DNA from: Solanum dulcamara
Taxonomy: Eukaryota; Streptophyta; Magnoliopsida; Solanales; Solanaceae
NCBI RefSeq assembly: GCF_947179165.1
Contig: NC_077242.1
Coordinates: 50,849,097 to 50,913,096 of the forward strand
Direction of reading: 5' to 3'
DNA length: 64,000 nt
A program made the translations under genes and the position numbers. The notes beneath the pieces were generated by a model. That model worked only from the letters and a program-made list of their open reading frames with translations, searched no databases and had not been told where the DNA came from. Shown here one piece after another: positions 1-10,875 of the stretch (position 1 is the stretch's first letter; each line of letters opens with the position of its first letter).

Positions 1-1560
1 TTTGCCTTGAAGATTTGGAGAAACTACCTTTATGGTGTTCCATGCTGATATATTTACCAATCATAAAAGCTTGCAATATGTGTTCACTCAAAAGTATTTG
101 AATCTTCGATAAAAAAGATGGCTTGAGTTGTTGAAGAACTATGACATGAGTCTGTTATACCTTCCAAGAAAAGCAAGCGTGGTTTCCAACGCTCTTAGTA
201 GATTTTGTATGCATAGTATTTCCCTTGTGGAGGATGAAAAGAAAGAGTTAGTCCATGGTGTTCATAGATTAACCCGTTTGGGTGTTCGATTGGTTGATTC
301 CAAGGATAATGGTGTTATTGTCCAAAATGGTTTCGAGTTATCTCTTGTGGAAGATGTTAAGGCCAAGTAAGATAATTATTGTACTTTGGTTGAGTTAAAG
401 AAAGCAGTTGCCAAAAATGCCATTGAGGTTTTCTTCCAAGGGGGAGATGGTATTTTGAGATATCAAGGTTGATTGTGTTTATCCAATGTTGATAGTTTGA
501 GGGAGATGATATTGTCTGAAGCTCATAGTTTGTGGTATTTTATTCATCCGAGTTATAAAAATATGTATCGTGGTTTATGGGAGATGTATTGGTGGAATGA
601 CATTAAGGGGGATATTGAGGAGTTTATGGCAAAATGTCCTAATTGTCAATAGGTGAAAATTGAACATCAAATGCTAGGATGTTTGGCTCAAGATATTGAG
701 ATTCCTACTTGGAAGTGGGAATCCTTGAATGTGGACTTCATTACAGGTTTCCCTCCTACCCATTGAAACCATAACTTGATTTGGATGGTCATTGACCGAA
801 TGACCAAGTCAGCTTATTTTCTTCCCATTAAGACTTCTTATATAGTTGAGGAATATGCTAGATTGTATTTTTGGGAGTTGGTTAAGATTTATGGGGTCCT
901 ATTCTCTATCCTTTCAGACAGAGGTACTTAGTTTACATAGCTCTTTTGGAGATCTTTCCAAAAAAGTCTTGGTACTCAAGTTAAGTTTAGTACAACTTTT
1001 CACCCTCAAACAAACAGTCAGGCTGAGTGTACTATTCAAAACTTAGAGAACATGTTGACAGCATGTTTCATTGATCTTAAAGGTAATTAAGATGAATATC
1101 TTCCATTGATAGAGTTTTCCTATAATAATAGTTATCATTCTAGAATTTCGATGGCATCGTTTGAGGCTTTTTATGGTAGGAGATGCATGTATCCTATTGG
1201 TTGGTTTGATATTGGTAAAGTTTCCTTGATAGGACACGAGTTGATGCATGAGGCTATGGAGAAAGTTAGATTGATTAAAGAAAGATTGAAGACTGCCTAG
1301 AGTCAACAAAAGTTCTATTCAGATGTAACAAGTAGAGAAAGATTGAAGACTGTGTAGAGCCGACAAAAGTCCTATTCGGATGTAAGAAGAGGAGAACTTG
1401 AATTTGAGGTTAATGATTGGGTTTACTTAATAATTTCACCCCTGAAGGGTTTAATGCACTTATTCAAGAAAGGAAAGCTTAGTTCCCGCTATGTAGTTCC
1501 ATATAAGATTTTGAGGTGGATTGGAAAGATGGAATAAGATTATGCATTTTCGATATGTTT
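1..1560 (+). pseudogene. Tekay-type Ty3/gypsy pol 3' end (element F1: RNase H end, integrase)
   Basis: Decayed chromovirus polyprotein. Seen: the end of RNase H and the tether (KNYDMSLLY... at 128-200), the integrase zinc-binding region ending MAKCPNCQ (about 628-650), the core with WKWESLNVDFITG (about 711-745), VIDRMTKSAYFLP (about 790-830), SDRGT (about 915) and the GRRCMYPIGWF region (1176-1210), then the KGKLSSRYV C-terminal region (about 1470-1497). Frame is broken by stops, for example just after CPNCQ and in FT*LFW. The chromodomain expected next is missing: about 1530 the text jumps to 3' non-coding sequence matching element A around 60740-60870. The 5' part lies left of the window. 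Family known from Solanaceae Tekay elements; the truncation is seen directly. Confidence 0.85.
1279..1392 (+). repeat. 57-bp in-frame tandem duplication inside F1 integrase
   Basis: Two copies of a 57-bp unit (1279-1335 and 1336-1392) each begin AGAAAGATTGAAGACTG and encode ERLKT...YSDV. The unit is 19 codons, so the frame is kept. Elements A and B have a single copy at this place. The copies differ at several bases, so the event is old. Confidence 0.8.
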
Positions 1561-1652
1561 TGTATTCATGTTAAGCTTCTATGTCTCTTTCCTATTCCAT
1601 TCATGCAATTCTGAGTCCCATTCAAGTAAGAATGTTCCTAAGAAACAGATAT

Positions 1653-3386
1653 TAAAAGATCCCAGAAGTTGGAATGTCGAAAAACAGAGTTAACAAGGGA
1701 ATCTCAGAAAAATTTCAATTTTTTATCTCTTTAAGGATCCTATCAAGGGCCGTAAAAAGAACCACGGGCCGTGGAATGGTTTGTGGTAGATCGACCCTCA
1801 AGACCAGGCAATGGTTACCCTTCACGAGGTAATTCACGACTCGTAGAGCCTTTCACGAGCTATGAAGGAGCTCGTGAAGACAACCCCCTTCAAGCCCAGT
1901 TGTATTCAAGTTAAGAGCAAATTAGGGATTCTAATATCTAAAGTATATGAGAATTAGTACATGAGTTCTTTCACCTATGGAGTCCCAAGATTCTCTCAAA
2001 ATTCCCTTATGAAATCTTTTTCTGAAAGCCCTAGTTTTATGAATTTGCATTGGGTCTTCTTACATATAATTTATCTTATGATTATTGATTAAATTATGCA
2101 TAATTTACCTCATATTTCATGATTTCAAGTTGAATTTTAATGACCCATTCTATATGCTATTTCAAGTATGTTTTAAAGGAACTATGATCATAAATTTAAA
2201 GTTATTTCAATGAAAGTTCACCACGGTCCGTGGAGTCCCTCCATTTAGGTGCCTTCGAGCAATTTTGGTCTTTTTCCTATGGTTTTATTAATGAATGATT
2301 CTTCAATGATGTTTTAAGCAAAAAAATTTAGTATGAAAGGTAATTCTCACAAAATCATATTAATGGTGAAATGACATTCTCACCAACTCATGATTCATAT
2401 GAATCAAACATGTTAATGAGCTATTTTTATGATTTCTTTATGATGAGGATTGATATCTTTTATCATCTTTCCTAATGATGTCTATGAATATGTTTTTATA
2501 AATTCTGTTGGGATAATGACTAAGTACTGAGAGGACTTTAAGGTGGGGTTCGGTCCGGTAGCCATAGTAGCTACCTAAGGGAATACTAGTAGCAACCTTT
2601 AGTCCCTAACTACATTGCCTGCATAGATTTATGATGCCAATATGGCCAAGATAGTGTATACACACATAGATCATGATTATGATGATCTCATAGATTCTAC
2701 CTTATTATAGCTCGCACGGTCTTATATGTCGATTAAAAGTCCTATCCCACATCATGGTATATAAGATAGTATAAGATTCTCGTGATGATATTTTGATGCA
2801 TTGACCATATGATTATGATGATTTATGGTTTTCAAGGTTTTACTCATATTTTAAGATATTGGATATGTATCTCATTATTCATATTGAATATGTCCTATAT
2901 TCATTGTCCATTCATACTTCTTACATACTTAGTACATTCCATTTACTAACGCATACTTTTGCCTTCATTGTATCATAATGTAGGGTCGGACAATCATCGT
3001 GCACCTCCCACTCGTGGCTAGAGTTGAGCTTTACTTTATTAGTTTGTTAGTCCTCATGCTTCAAGGGAAAGACTTTTATATTTTCATCATTCTTTGACTT
3101 TTATATGTAGTCATGGGTGATCTAGGAGCTTGTCTTATATCCCCATCTAGTTTAGTAGAGGCATGTTGGACATCATTGAGTCTATGTTGTCTTTTTATTT
3201 CAAGTTTGAGACTTATTCCCTTTATTGAGATTTTTTATATTGAGACTTTATTTCCATAATTATGTCTTAGCTTAGTATTTTACTTACCTTATATATCCTC
3301 ATTAATGATATGTTAAGAGGTTTTGTTGGGGTCCCTCGAGATTTTAATCGTTGTGTCACACCTAGGGCCTAGCTTGGCTCGTGACA
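1653..3386 (+). mobile_element. 3' LTR of element F1
   Basis: It starts at a degraded TGTAAGA-type end after a worn polypurine tract (about 1640-1650) and ends CGTGACA at 3386. It aligns by eye with A's 3' LTR (60874-62515): the same opening (AGAAGTTGGAA.GTCGAAAAA), palindromic GC-richer U3 blocks such as CCACGGGCCGTGG at 1762-1774, the TTAGGTGCC/antisense region, and the shared end CCTAGGGCCTAG...CGTGACA. About 1.73 kb, shorter than the 2.1-2.2 kb of B, C and D, so internal deletions are likely. It abuts a copia reading frame at 3387 without a gap, so the right insertion border is exact. Confidence 0.8.
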
Positions 3387-3669
3387 ATTGTAAAATATTT
3401 GGAACATCTGATAGGAGATTTATTTATGGTAAAATTTTCTTATCATCATTTTTATGAATTGGTATACCCAACATTAGGTGGAGAACATAATCAATTAGAA
3501 AAAGAGATAGATTGGAATTCATTATCTCTATATCATTTAGATACTCGAATAAATCAATGTGAGTAACATGTTAAAAAGATAATTTATATATAAAATGCTG
3601 TAAATATACTGCTAGATGCATTTACTAACCTTGCAAGGGTTACAAAATCTTATATTCCAGTTGTGAATA
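3387..3669 (+). pseudogene. Ty1/copia pol fragment (integrase-RT linker), left part
   Basis: The open frame starts directly after F1's LTR: IVKYLEHLIGDLFMVKF, then YPTLGGE, then (after a stop) IIYIQ-like and SYIPVVN. This series (ies LTGDLF, P.LGGE, SHIP.VN) is typical of the linker between integrase and reverse transcriptase in plant copia elements. Broken by a stop at about 3567. The left part of this copia copy would be beyond F1's other end, outside the window. The right part resumes at 4473. Confidence 0.75.
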
Positions 3670-4470
3670 TAGTAAAACTTTACTAAATTAATATTCGATA
3701 AATTAATAATCTCTCTAAGTTAATATTTTCCTCCGGTCCGACTCGGGCCAATGGAAAAATTACCTATTTCGATAAGATAATATATTTTCAGAAGACCATA
3801 AAAAAATCACCCATTTTAATAAAATAATATATTTTCAGAAGACCCCTTAATAAATATATTGTCTCATTAATATTATATATTAATAATTCTATAAAAGTAC
3901 AAATATATCTAAGAAAATTTAGTGAAATATGATTCTATTGTATTTTGTTGAAATATAAATCTTGTTGAAGCTCATCTCTAACTTTTCTTATTGCATCTAA
4001 AAATTTCGGTGTTGTTTGTGCGAACTATATTATAAAATTGCAAAAAGTTCTAGATGTGATAAGTATTTCCTTACGCGCAACGTATTCCGAAGGTATTGTA
4101 TCATCTTCAACTTCATCATCAATATTATTTTTTTCTAATGGTATCCACAATTTCTTCTAAGCTCTAGACCTCTAAACATGTATCATTTTCACATGGGTAA
4201 TCCAACAGGTTATTAACGTCCATTTTATTACGGTAATCGAGATCATTAATCATAACTTCAAGTTCATGAATGATTTTTTCACATGCGGGTTCATTAAAAA
4301 AAGACGTTTTCTTATGGATTCCAATTTCATCTTCATGTATCAAAATTAACCTTCTTTAAATCTCAAACACTTTTTAAATTAATAAATATTAATTTATCGA
4401 TTAAATAATACATCTACAAAATAATAATATTTTATGGTCCCACCTATATTAATTTAGTGAGGTTTCGTTA
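3670..4470 (-). mobile_element. pogo/Tigger-type DNA transposon remnant
   Basis: Terminal inverted repeats of about 25 bp (left TAGTAAAACTTTACTAAATT, right end in reverse TAACGAAACCTCACTAAATT; about 20 of 25 match), flanked by TA at 3668-3669 and 4471-4472, the target site of the Tc1/mariner/pogo superfamily. The minus strand (about 4400 to 3950) encodes decayed pieces such as DYPCEND, EEIVDTI and DAIRKVRDELQQDL, which resemble the C-terminal part of pogo-like (CENP-B-related) transposases. The catalytic DDE region is absent, so this is an 0.8-kb internally deleted, non-autonomous copy. Removing it with one TA restores the surrounding copia frame, which fixes both borders. The transposase match is from memory of the family and is less certain than the ends. 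Confidence 0.72.
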
Positions 4471-4472
4471 TA

Positions 4473-4545
4473 CTCCAGTTTGAGTTGATGTACCAATAGG
4501 ACAAATTATTAATGCAAATGAGGCTAGGCCACTTATACGGTCCGT
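4473..4545 (+). pseudogene. Ty1/copia pol fragment (linker), right part
   Basis: Continues the copia frame interrupted by the pogo copy: VDVPIGQIINANEARP follows the VN at the left junction in register. The series VP.GQ..N..EA.. is the usual next segment of the copia integrase-RT linker. It is lost after about 4545. Confidence 0.7.
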
Positions 4546-6720
4546 ATAGACTTCTATGGACCATAATTCCTCGTGATTGCTTTGCTGGTACCAAACAAAA
4601 GCCTCATAGCGATTGTGGGAGAGGCAATCATGATCGTGATGGTTAATGAGTTGGTAATTTACCAACTCATTAGACTAGAATTCATTTATTATTGCTATAT
4701 TTTGACACTAATTAAGGGGATTTGTGGTCCTATTTCTCTTGTATGTAGACATTTCTTGGAAAAATCAAGTTTCATGGATTTAAAGCTTAAAGTATTTGAA
4801 GCACACCAATGAAGGAATCAAAATCTCACAGAAATCAATAGGCATCTCATCGGCTAAACGTCAGCTTGATTAAAGCAAAGTTGCCTCAGTATCGGAGATT
4901 TATTGGCGTTGTAGAATGCTTGATCAGTGTTCTGTCGATCCTGATGTAGATGCTTCTGAGACAACTGAAGGTTGAACTGGTGATGCGACTGACGCTCTAC
5001 CATCCCGTATCAGCGTTTTGTGGGTGTAGCACAAGTTCAAGGACAGAAGCTGAAGGGGCAAAAATGTAATTTAGAAATGAAGTAGTTCCTTTGAAAGGTT
5101 TCAAGGATAGAATAGAAATTTGTATAACTATATGACTTTACCTTTCTTCAATCAGGAATTATGAATATAGAGAAAGTTTGGAGAGAATTAGTGAATAAGA
5201 TATAGTGAAAAACTTATTCTGCTTGTAGAGGAAGAAAACTAAGATTTGCATCATTCTAAGCTTGGATTTCAGAATTTGGTGATCATATTAGCTTGAAATG
5301 GAGATTTCCTATGTGGGGATTATCTCTATTTCCTATTTTATGAGCAGTTAGATCTTTAGCATAACTATGGGTGTGTGCGCTAGATGAGGATGTATAAATC
5401 CTAAATGAGTATTGACTTAATGATTCTAATATTTAATATATAGAATGAATCTATTGATGTCTTGAAGTTTTAATTTAAAAGTAATCAGTGTTTACAAGCA
5501 GTGATTGAGCTCTCTAGCATCATTTTGGCTTGAGAAAGTAAAATGGAGTTGGGTAAGACTCAACAATGAAGACTTGTTGAAATTACTCCATGGGTTTGAG
5601 CCAGGGATGGGATAATCGAGTAATTTCTCAGTTAATGATATGTTCTAAAGATAGTTTATCTACTCAATCAATGTTTGATGTTTTGTTGGTAAAGGTCTTG
5701 GAGTTCAAGAGAACCCAAGGGACACATGTTTTATATTTTGAGAGAATATCAAATGTAACCTAAACCAAATGTTATCCATGTATCAATCGATTCGGCTGTG
5801 ATTAATCTTTGCCTATTCGAGTTGAAACCCCAATTGCAGTGTATACCCTCCTAGTCTTTTCCAAACTTGGTTGATCATATTTGCGTTGATTTCCCAATTT
5901 TGTTACTTGATATTGGTGATCTTTAGTTATTCGTAATATCCCCCCCCCCCATTTATATATATGTATATATAAATAGGACATAGTTGAGCTTTAATTCAAT
6001 TGGAATTTTATTTTTAGAGATCAAATCTTAGGCTCAATTCGCATATTTCATGTGAAATTTTGATTTTAGTTCTAACAACAAAAAATTAGCCATGTCGGTG
6101 GTTATTGCAGATACAGAAGCAAATAACTTTTTTGTGACCAAAATAATAATATCAGAGTATTTAATTAATGCTTGGAATTTCCTAGTTTAATTACACTCAT
6201 TGTATATATGTTTCAAACACCTTTAAAAGCCTATTTATTCACATTTCCATATGATTTTTCATTGTGTGTTGCCTCATCAATGATCAACAGCAATATTCTG
6301 CAAGGTATATTTTTCTATTTTATATGTACTATATTCTGAAGTTAGTAAGGACGTAACTTAGATAGAAGGATATATTGAGGTCGAGAATTAGGTACTAGTA
6401 GATAATCGACATTGTCGAGTTCTCATTATTATTATTATTATTTCTTTTTTATTGAGTTTTTTTACTTGTTTGTTATCTTTGTTTCATTTATTGTACTGTT
6501 TGTTGTTGTTACTATTTTTTTCTTCATTGTTTTCTATCTGGTTTCTTCGTTATTTTTTTTATTCTAGTGATTTGAATATGATTTATTTGAGTCTATGATC
6601 TATTGAAAATTAAACAATTTTGGTTCGACCCTAACTTTAAAGTTGGGTATTATGTTGCATACGACCACTTGTGCACAGAAAAATGGGACATAGTTGAGCT
6701 TTTATCAAAATGGGGCTATA
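4546..6720 (+). repeat. Non-coding, LTR-like DNA of probable Tat/Athila type
   Basis: No gene is visible. Three hints of a decayed LTR: a GC-richer stretch with TCGGCTAA...CGCT motifs (4846-5030), a long leader-like tract, and near the end a TTCGACCCTAACTTTAAAG / GCATACGACCAC segment (6622-6670) followed by GAGCTTTTATCA, which resembles the 3' end of Tat-lineage LTRs. A GGACATAGTTGAGCTTT motif occurs twice (about 5987 and 6688). The family call is from memory and weak. Confidence 0.35.
5940..5950. repeat. Poly-C tract
   Basis: Eleven consecutive C residues in otherwise AT-rich DNA, followed by an (AT)-rich ATATATATGTATATATAA stretch. Likely to vary in length by slippage or sequencing. Confidence 0.9.
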
Positions 6721-6959
6721 ATCGTGATTATTTAACAATCGTATTTTATTGATTTATGGATATGACTTGCATATATTTTGTGTTCTTGTTACCTTGAGTT
6801 TTGATCTTGGGTGGATTTATGCACCCAATAGACAAAATAACCCATCTTCATAGTGGAGTTTGAGAGCGAATTCCTATAGTTTAGTTCATTTTTTAGAATA
6901 CTTGTGTGTGATTATAGTTAACCAACATGATTAGATACTATCAGGTCTTAATGAGGAAA

Positions 6960-8164
6960 AATGAACCTTTAAAAGATGATTGGTGTGAAAGCGGATCTTG
7001 AAGATGAAGTTGGGAACAAATGTGAAGGAAATACAATATACAGGAGTGTGTCTGCATAGTGCATTTGGCTTCAGGGATTTAATTCCAGCACTTGGAATTT
7101 ATTTTGCTTAACAATAGAGTACGTGCCAGGTCCACGACGCGGACCTGGTTGAAGATAGAAGGAATTTCACCAAGTGAAGAAAATGCGACATTACACTAGG
7201 AAGAATCATCTCCGAGTCGCGGACTTTAGTACAGGGATTGAAACTTTGCATTTTCTGAGGCTATAAATAGCTTACTTGTATTTTATTTTAAAATATTTTG
7301 TTTTTATTTCCTGTTTTGATGGAGGAAGATGAAAGGAGAACTTTTTTAGGGTTTTATTTCTTCTTCTTTTTCATTTGTAAGTGAATCTTTCATGCCATTA
7401 ATTATGTCATGGATTTTGTTCAACATTATGAGTGGCTAAAATCCCTTGTTCTAGGGTTGTATCCACAAGATGCAGATTTTAATATAATTTGCTTTGATTA
7501 AAAATGGTGTCTTTCATATAATTGCTCTTATGTTCTCATTTATACTATTTTAATGCTTGATTAATATTAAAATAAATTAGTTATCTACTCGAAACCCGAG
7601 ATACGGAAAGGAAATAAAATACTAGAATAAAAGGAGCATGTTTGTTCTAGAATTATCGAGGATAATTCGTGTATCGGATGTCGGTGACACATACCTATAC
7701 ACCATGCTTGGTTACTAGACAGGATGATATGATTAAACCATATGTGTTGGTTCATGTCTATTCCTGATCAATGATATAGTTAGGCTATCAACATAGGTAG
7801 ACAATTAGAGGTCGAGAGACCATAATTGTAAAATCAGTCATGTAAATAAATAATTAAAACACCCATTAGACGCCAAAGTGAAGTATGTTAGACCTTAAAT
7901 CTGCAAGTGCTATAACCATGGAGTTCTTCATTCATTTGATCACAGCTCACTGAAATTTCTGAGTCATTTCTTAATATTATTTTTAATAATTTAGTAGGCG
8001 ATATATTTGTAATGAACTTTTTGCAACATACACGAACAATTTAGTTAATTGGAAATCGTACTCAAGCTTGATTAAAGTCCTTTGGGTTTGATAATTCAGT
8101 TCTGAAAAGAGACACTGTATTACTTGTGAGACCGTGCACACTTGTCTATGATTTGGTAGAAACA
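6960..8164 (+). mobile_element. 5' LTR of Athila element Ath1
   Basis: Ends GGTAGAAACA immediately before the Asp-type primer site. 7204-8164 aligns with 13863-14823 (LTR of the second copy): shared GATTGAAACTT, AAATAGCTTA, GGTCGAGAGACCATAA, AAGTCCTTT and GAAAAGAG.CACT blocks. A TATA box lies at 7262-7269. The left end is not fixed; 6960 is an estimate from where leader-like text begins (AATGAACCTTTAAAAG). 6721-6959 holds nothing I can identify. Confidence 0.65.
7262..7269 (+). promoter_or_regulatory. LTR TATA box (Ath1)
   Basis: TATAAATA in the context GCTATAAATAGC, in the position expected for the U3/R junction of this LTR. The second copy has ATAAATAG with the leading T changed (13925-13932). 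Confidence 0.55.
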
Positions 8165-8170
8165 AGTTTT

Positions 8171-8188
8171 TGGCGCCGTTGCCGATGA
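8171..8188 (+). promoter_or_regulatory. Primer binding site, tRNA-Asp type (Ath1)
   Basis: TGGCGCCGTTGCCGATGA follows the LTR end by 6 bases. Athila-lineage elements use the tRNA-Asp 3' end (TGGCGCCGTTGCCGGGGA form); the last bases have drifted here. Confidence 0.8.
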
Positions 8189-8277
8189 CTTTAAAATTGG
8201 CAATTGTTTATTTTCAACATATTTTATTGTTTATGTTAGTGTTAACAACTTGATCTTAGTTGTGATTTCTTTCAAGG

Positions 8278-9345
8278 TTATTTGAAAAGGCACACTGGAA
8301 AGAAGTTGGAACATTGTAGAGCCGCTAGCTGAGCCCAAAAGATTTCTACATCAATAAAAAAAGGAGGGCGAATGCTCAATATCCAATACCACAGGTCAAT
8401 CTGGGTGATAATAACGAAGTGCCTATAGATGTCCCTGTAAATATGAAAGATAGTACAGTATGTGATATGGAAGTCCCACTCGCAGCAAATGTCACCTCTA
8501 GCATTCAGAAAGCTCCAGCTGGAGGAAATTTTGAGCTGAAGAAAAATATGGTGCAACTATTGCACACTAACGGGCAGTTCACGAGTTTGCCTCATGAATT
8601 TCCCTTAGTGCATATCCAAAACTTTCTAGAGATCAGTGACTCTTACAAGCGAACTGGGGTGTCGCCTGATTACGTGCAGCTGATATTATTTCCATTTTCT
8701 CTATTAGGGGAAGCTAGGAAGTGGTTGAAGTCGAAACCACCCAATTCCATTACTTCATGGAATGATTTGGCTCAAAAATACTTAATCAGGTTCTTTCCTT
8801 CGGGAAGACAACAAAATTAAGAGATAAAATCAAGAGCTTTAAATTGAAGTCTGACGAGAACTTATACAAGCTTGGGACAGGTTCAAATCTCTACTTAATG
8901 GTTGTCCTCACCATAATTAAGCTAACGAGGTATTGGTCCATACCGTCATTGAAGGTTTGGAACCCAACACCCAAACTCTTCTTGATTCATCTACAAGTGG
9001 ACAAGAATTGGAGAAAACATATACAAGATCTACACATTATTGAACCGCATATCTCAAGAAAATTTGGAATGGAACAGAGAAACCTCTAGGCCTGTCATAA
9101 AAAAATAGGCAGGTTTGCTCAAAGTTGATGCTGTGACAACTTTGACGACACAAATTGTAGCAATGCAAAATATGATGTCTACACACTTCAACAACTTAGC
9201 ATTAGAGCAGCAACAAACTCCAGTAAATATGGTTCAGTAGTAACAAATATAGTGCGAAGTGTGTGGAAACAGTGAACAAATGTCAAAATATTGTGCTGCA
9301 AATCTGAAATCAGTAAATTTCGTAAGGAACGCACAGAGGAGTTGA
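8278..9345 (+). pseudogene. Athila gag (Ath1), internally deleted at 3' end
   Basis: Capsid-precursor gene. The best-kept stretch is 8419-8820: ENFELK-like NFELKKNMVQLLHTNGQF, LPHEFPLVH, FLEISDSYKRTGVSPD, LFPFSLLGEARKWLKS and SWNDLAQKYLIRFFPS, the classic Athila/Tat Gag core. Frameshifts follow: 8844-9089 is a shifted frame of the same gene. The zinc-knuckle/asparagine-rich tail seen in Ath2 (15849-16046) and the whole protease are missing because the text jumps at about 9340 from GCACAGAGG to the sequence matching 17267 onward in Ath2, at a short GTTGAAG similarity. About 1.36 kb is missing relative to Ath2. Confidence 0.85.
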
Positions 9346-10875
9346 AGCTGCTTCCAGCCTATGTCAAGTTTTCTTTTCTTAATGACAATAATACTTTCTT
9401 AAAATTCTCTCATCATTTTTTTCTGATATGAAGGTTACAGAAACACTTAAAGTTTTAAAAAGTCACAAGAAGCTAATCAGATGGCAAATGGCTGATCTCC
9501 ATAGTATCAATGTGCATACATAGGATCTTCATAGAAGAAGGACATAAGGCAAGTACACAACCACAATGCAGGTTAAACCCTATCATGAAAGAGGTAGTGA
9601 AGAAAGACAAAATTAAGTGGCTAGATGCAGGCATAATATACCCAATCTCTGATAGTAAGTGGATAAGCCTAGTTTAGTATGTACCTAAGAAAAGGGGAAT
9701 GACTATAGTGACTAATTATAAAAATGAGTTAATCCCCACCAAAATAGTGACTAGATGGTGTATATGTATGGATTACAGAAAGTTAACTAATGCAACAAGG
9801 AAAGATCGCTACTTAGTGCCATTTATTGATCAAATGCTCGACAAGTTAGTAAGCCAAGAGTACTATTTCTTCCTAGATGGATATTCAGGTTACAATAATA
9901 TTACTGTTGCACCGAAGGACCATGAAAAGGCAACTTTCACATGCCCTTATGGGACATATGCATTCAAATGTATGCCATTTGGTCTTTGCAATGCTCCTAT
10001 CACTTTTTAGAGGTGCATGATTGCTATCTTCCATGATATGGTGGAAGATTTTATAGAAATAATTATGGATGAATTTGTAGTTTTTGGAGATTCTTTTGAT
10101 CTGTGTTTGAACAATTTAGAGAAGGTGTTAGCGAGGTGTGAGGAAATAAATATCATCTTAAACTGGGAAAAATGTCAATTCTTGGTAAAGAAGGGGATTG
10201 TATTGGATCACAAAGTTTCTAAAGATAGTCTAGAGGTAGACAAAGCTAAAATTAAAGTGATCGAGAAGCTACCACCACCCATTTTAGTAAAAGGTGTTCG
10301 CAATTTCCTAGGGAATGCTGGGTTTTATCGGCGATTCATCAAAGATTTTTCAAATATTGCCAGACCCATGTGCAACTTCCTGGAAAAGGAGGTAAAATTT
10401 ATCTTTAATGATAAATGTTTACAGGATTTTGAACTATTGAAGAAGAGGCTGACTGAAGCCCCAATCCTGATAGCACCTGATTGGGAGTTACCCTTTCAGC
10501 TAATGTGCGATGCGAGTGACATAGCAGTGGGTGAAGTGCTAGGATAAAGGAAGAAAAAAATCTCACTCTATCTACTATGCCAGCAAGACTCTTGACTTAA
10601 CTCAGGCAAATTACACTATTACAGAAAAGGAAATGCTTGCATTGGTCTATGTGTTTGATTAATTCTGCTCTTACTTGGTTGGTAAAAAAGTGATTGTTTA
10701 CACTGACCATGTAGCTCTTAAGTACTTGTTCAACAAGAAGGATGCCAAACCTAGACTAATCAGATGGATCTTGTTGCTCCAAGAATTTGATATAGAAATC
10801 AAAGATAGGAAAGGAGATGAAAATAAAATAGCAGACCACTTATCTAGACTAGAGGATTCATCATATGTGAGTGAA
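9346..10875 (+). pseudogene. Athila reverse transcriptase and RNase H (Ath1)
   Basis: Linker, then RT: WLDAGIIYPISDSKW (about 9619-9663), CMDYRKLTNATRKDRY (9766-9813), FLDGYSGYNNI (about 9870-9902) and MPFGLCNAP (9972-9998). The catalytic box reads IIMDEF (about 10059-10076) where the family has MDDF, so the second aspartate is lost. FLGNAGFYRRFIKDFS (about 10309-10356) starts the connection region, PFQLMCDASD is RNase H strand 1 with its Asp, and [10 protein letters not shown] and ADHLSRLED (10700-10857) end it. Stops at 10008 and 10544 and a frameshift near 10660 break it. Dead RT, but among the better-kept open frames in the window. Confidence 0.88.

Noticed and set aside
4828..5040. A tRNA or other structured RNA in the GC-richer patch.
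   Set aside because: No cloverleaf or box A/B pair could be found; LTR-like text is a better fit.
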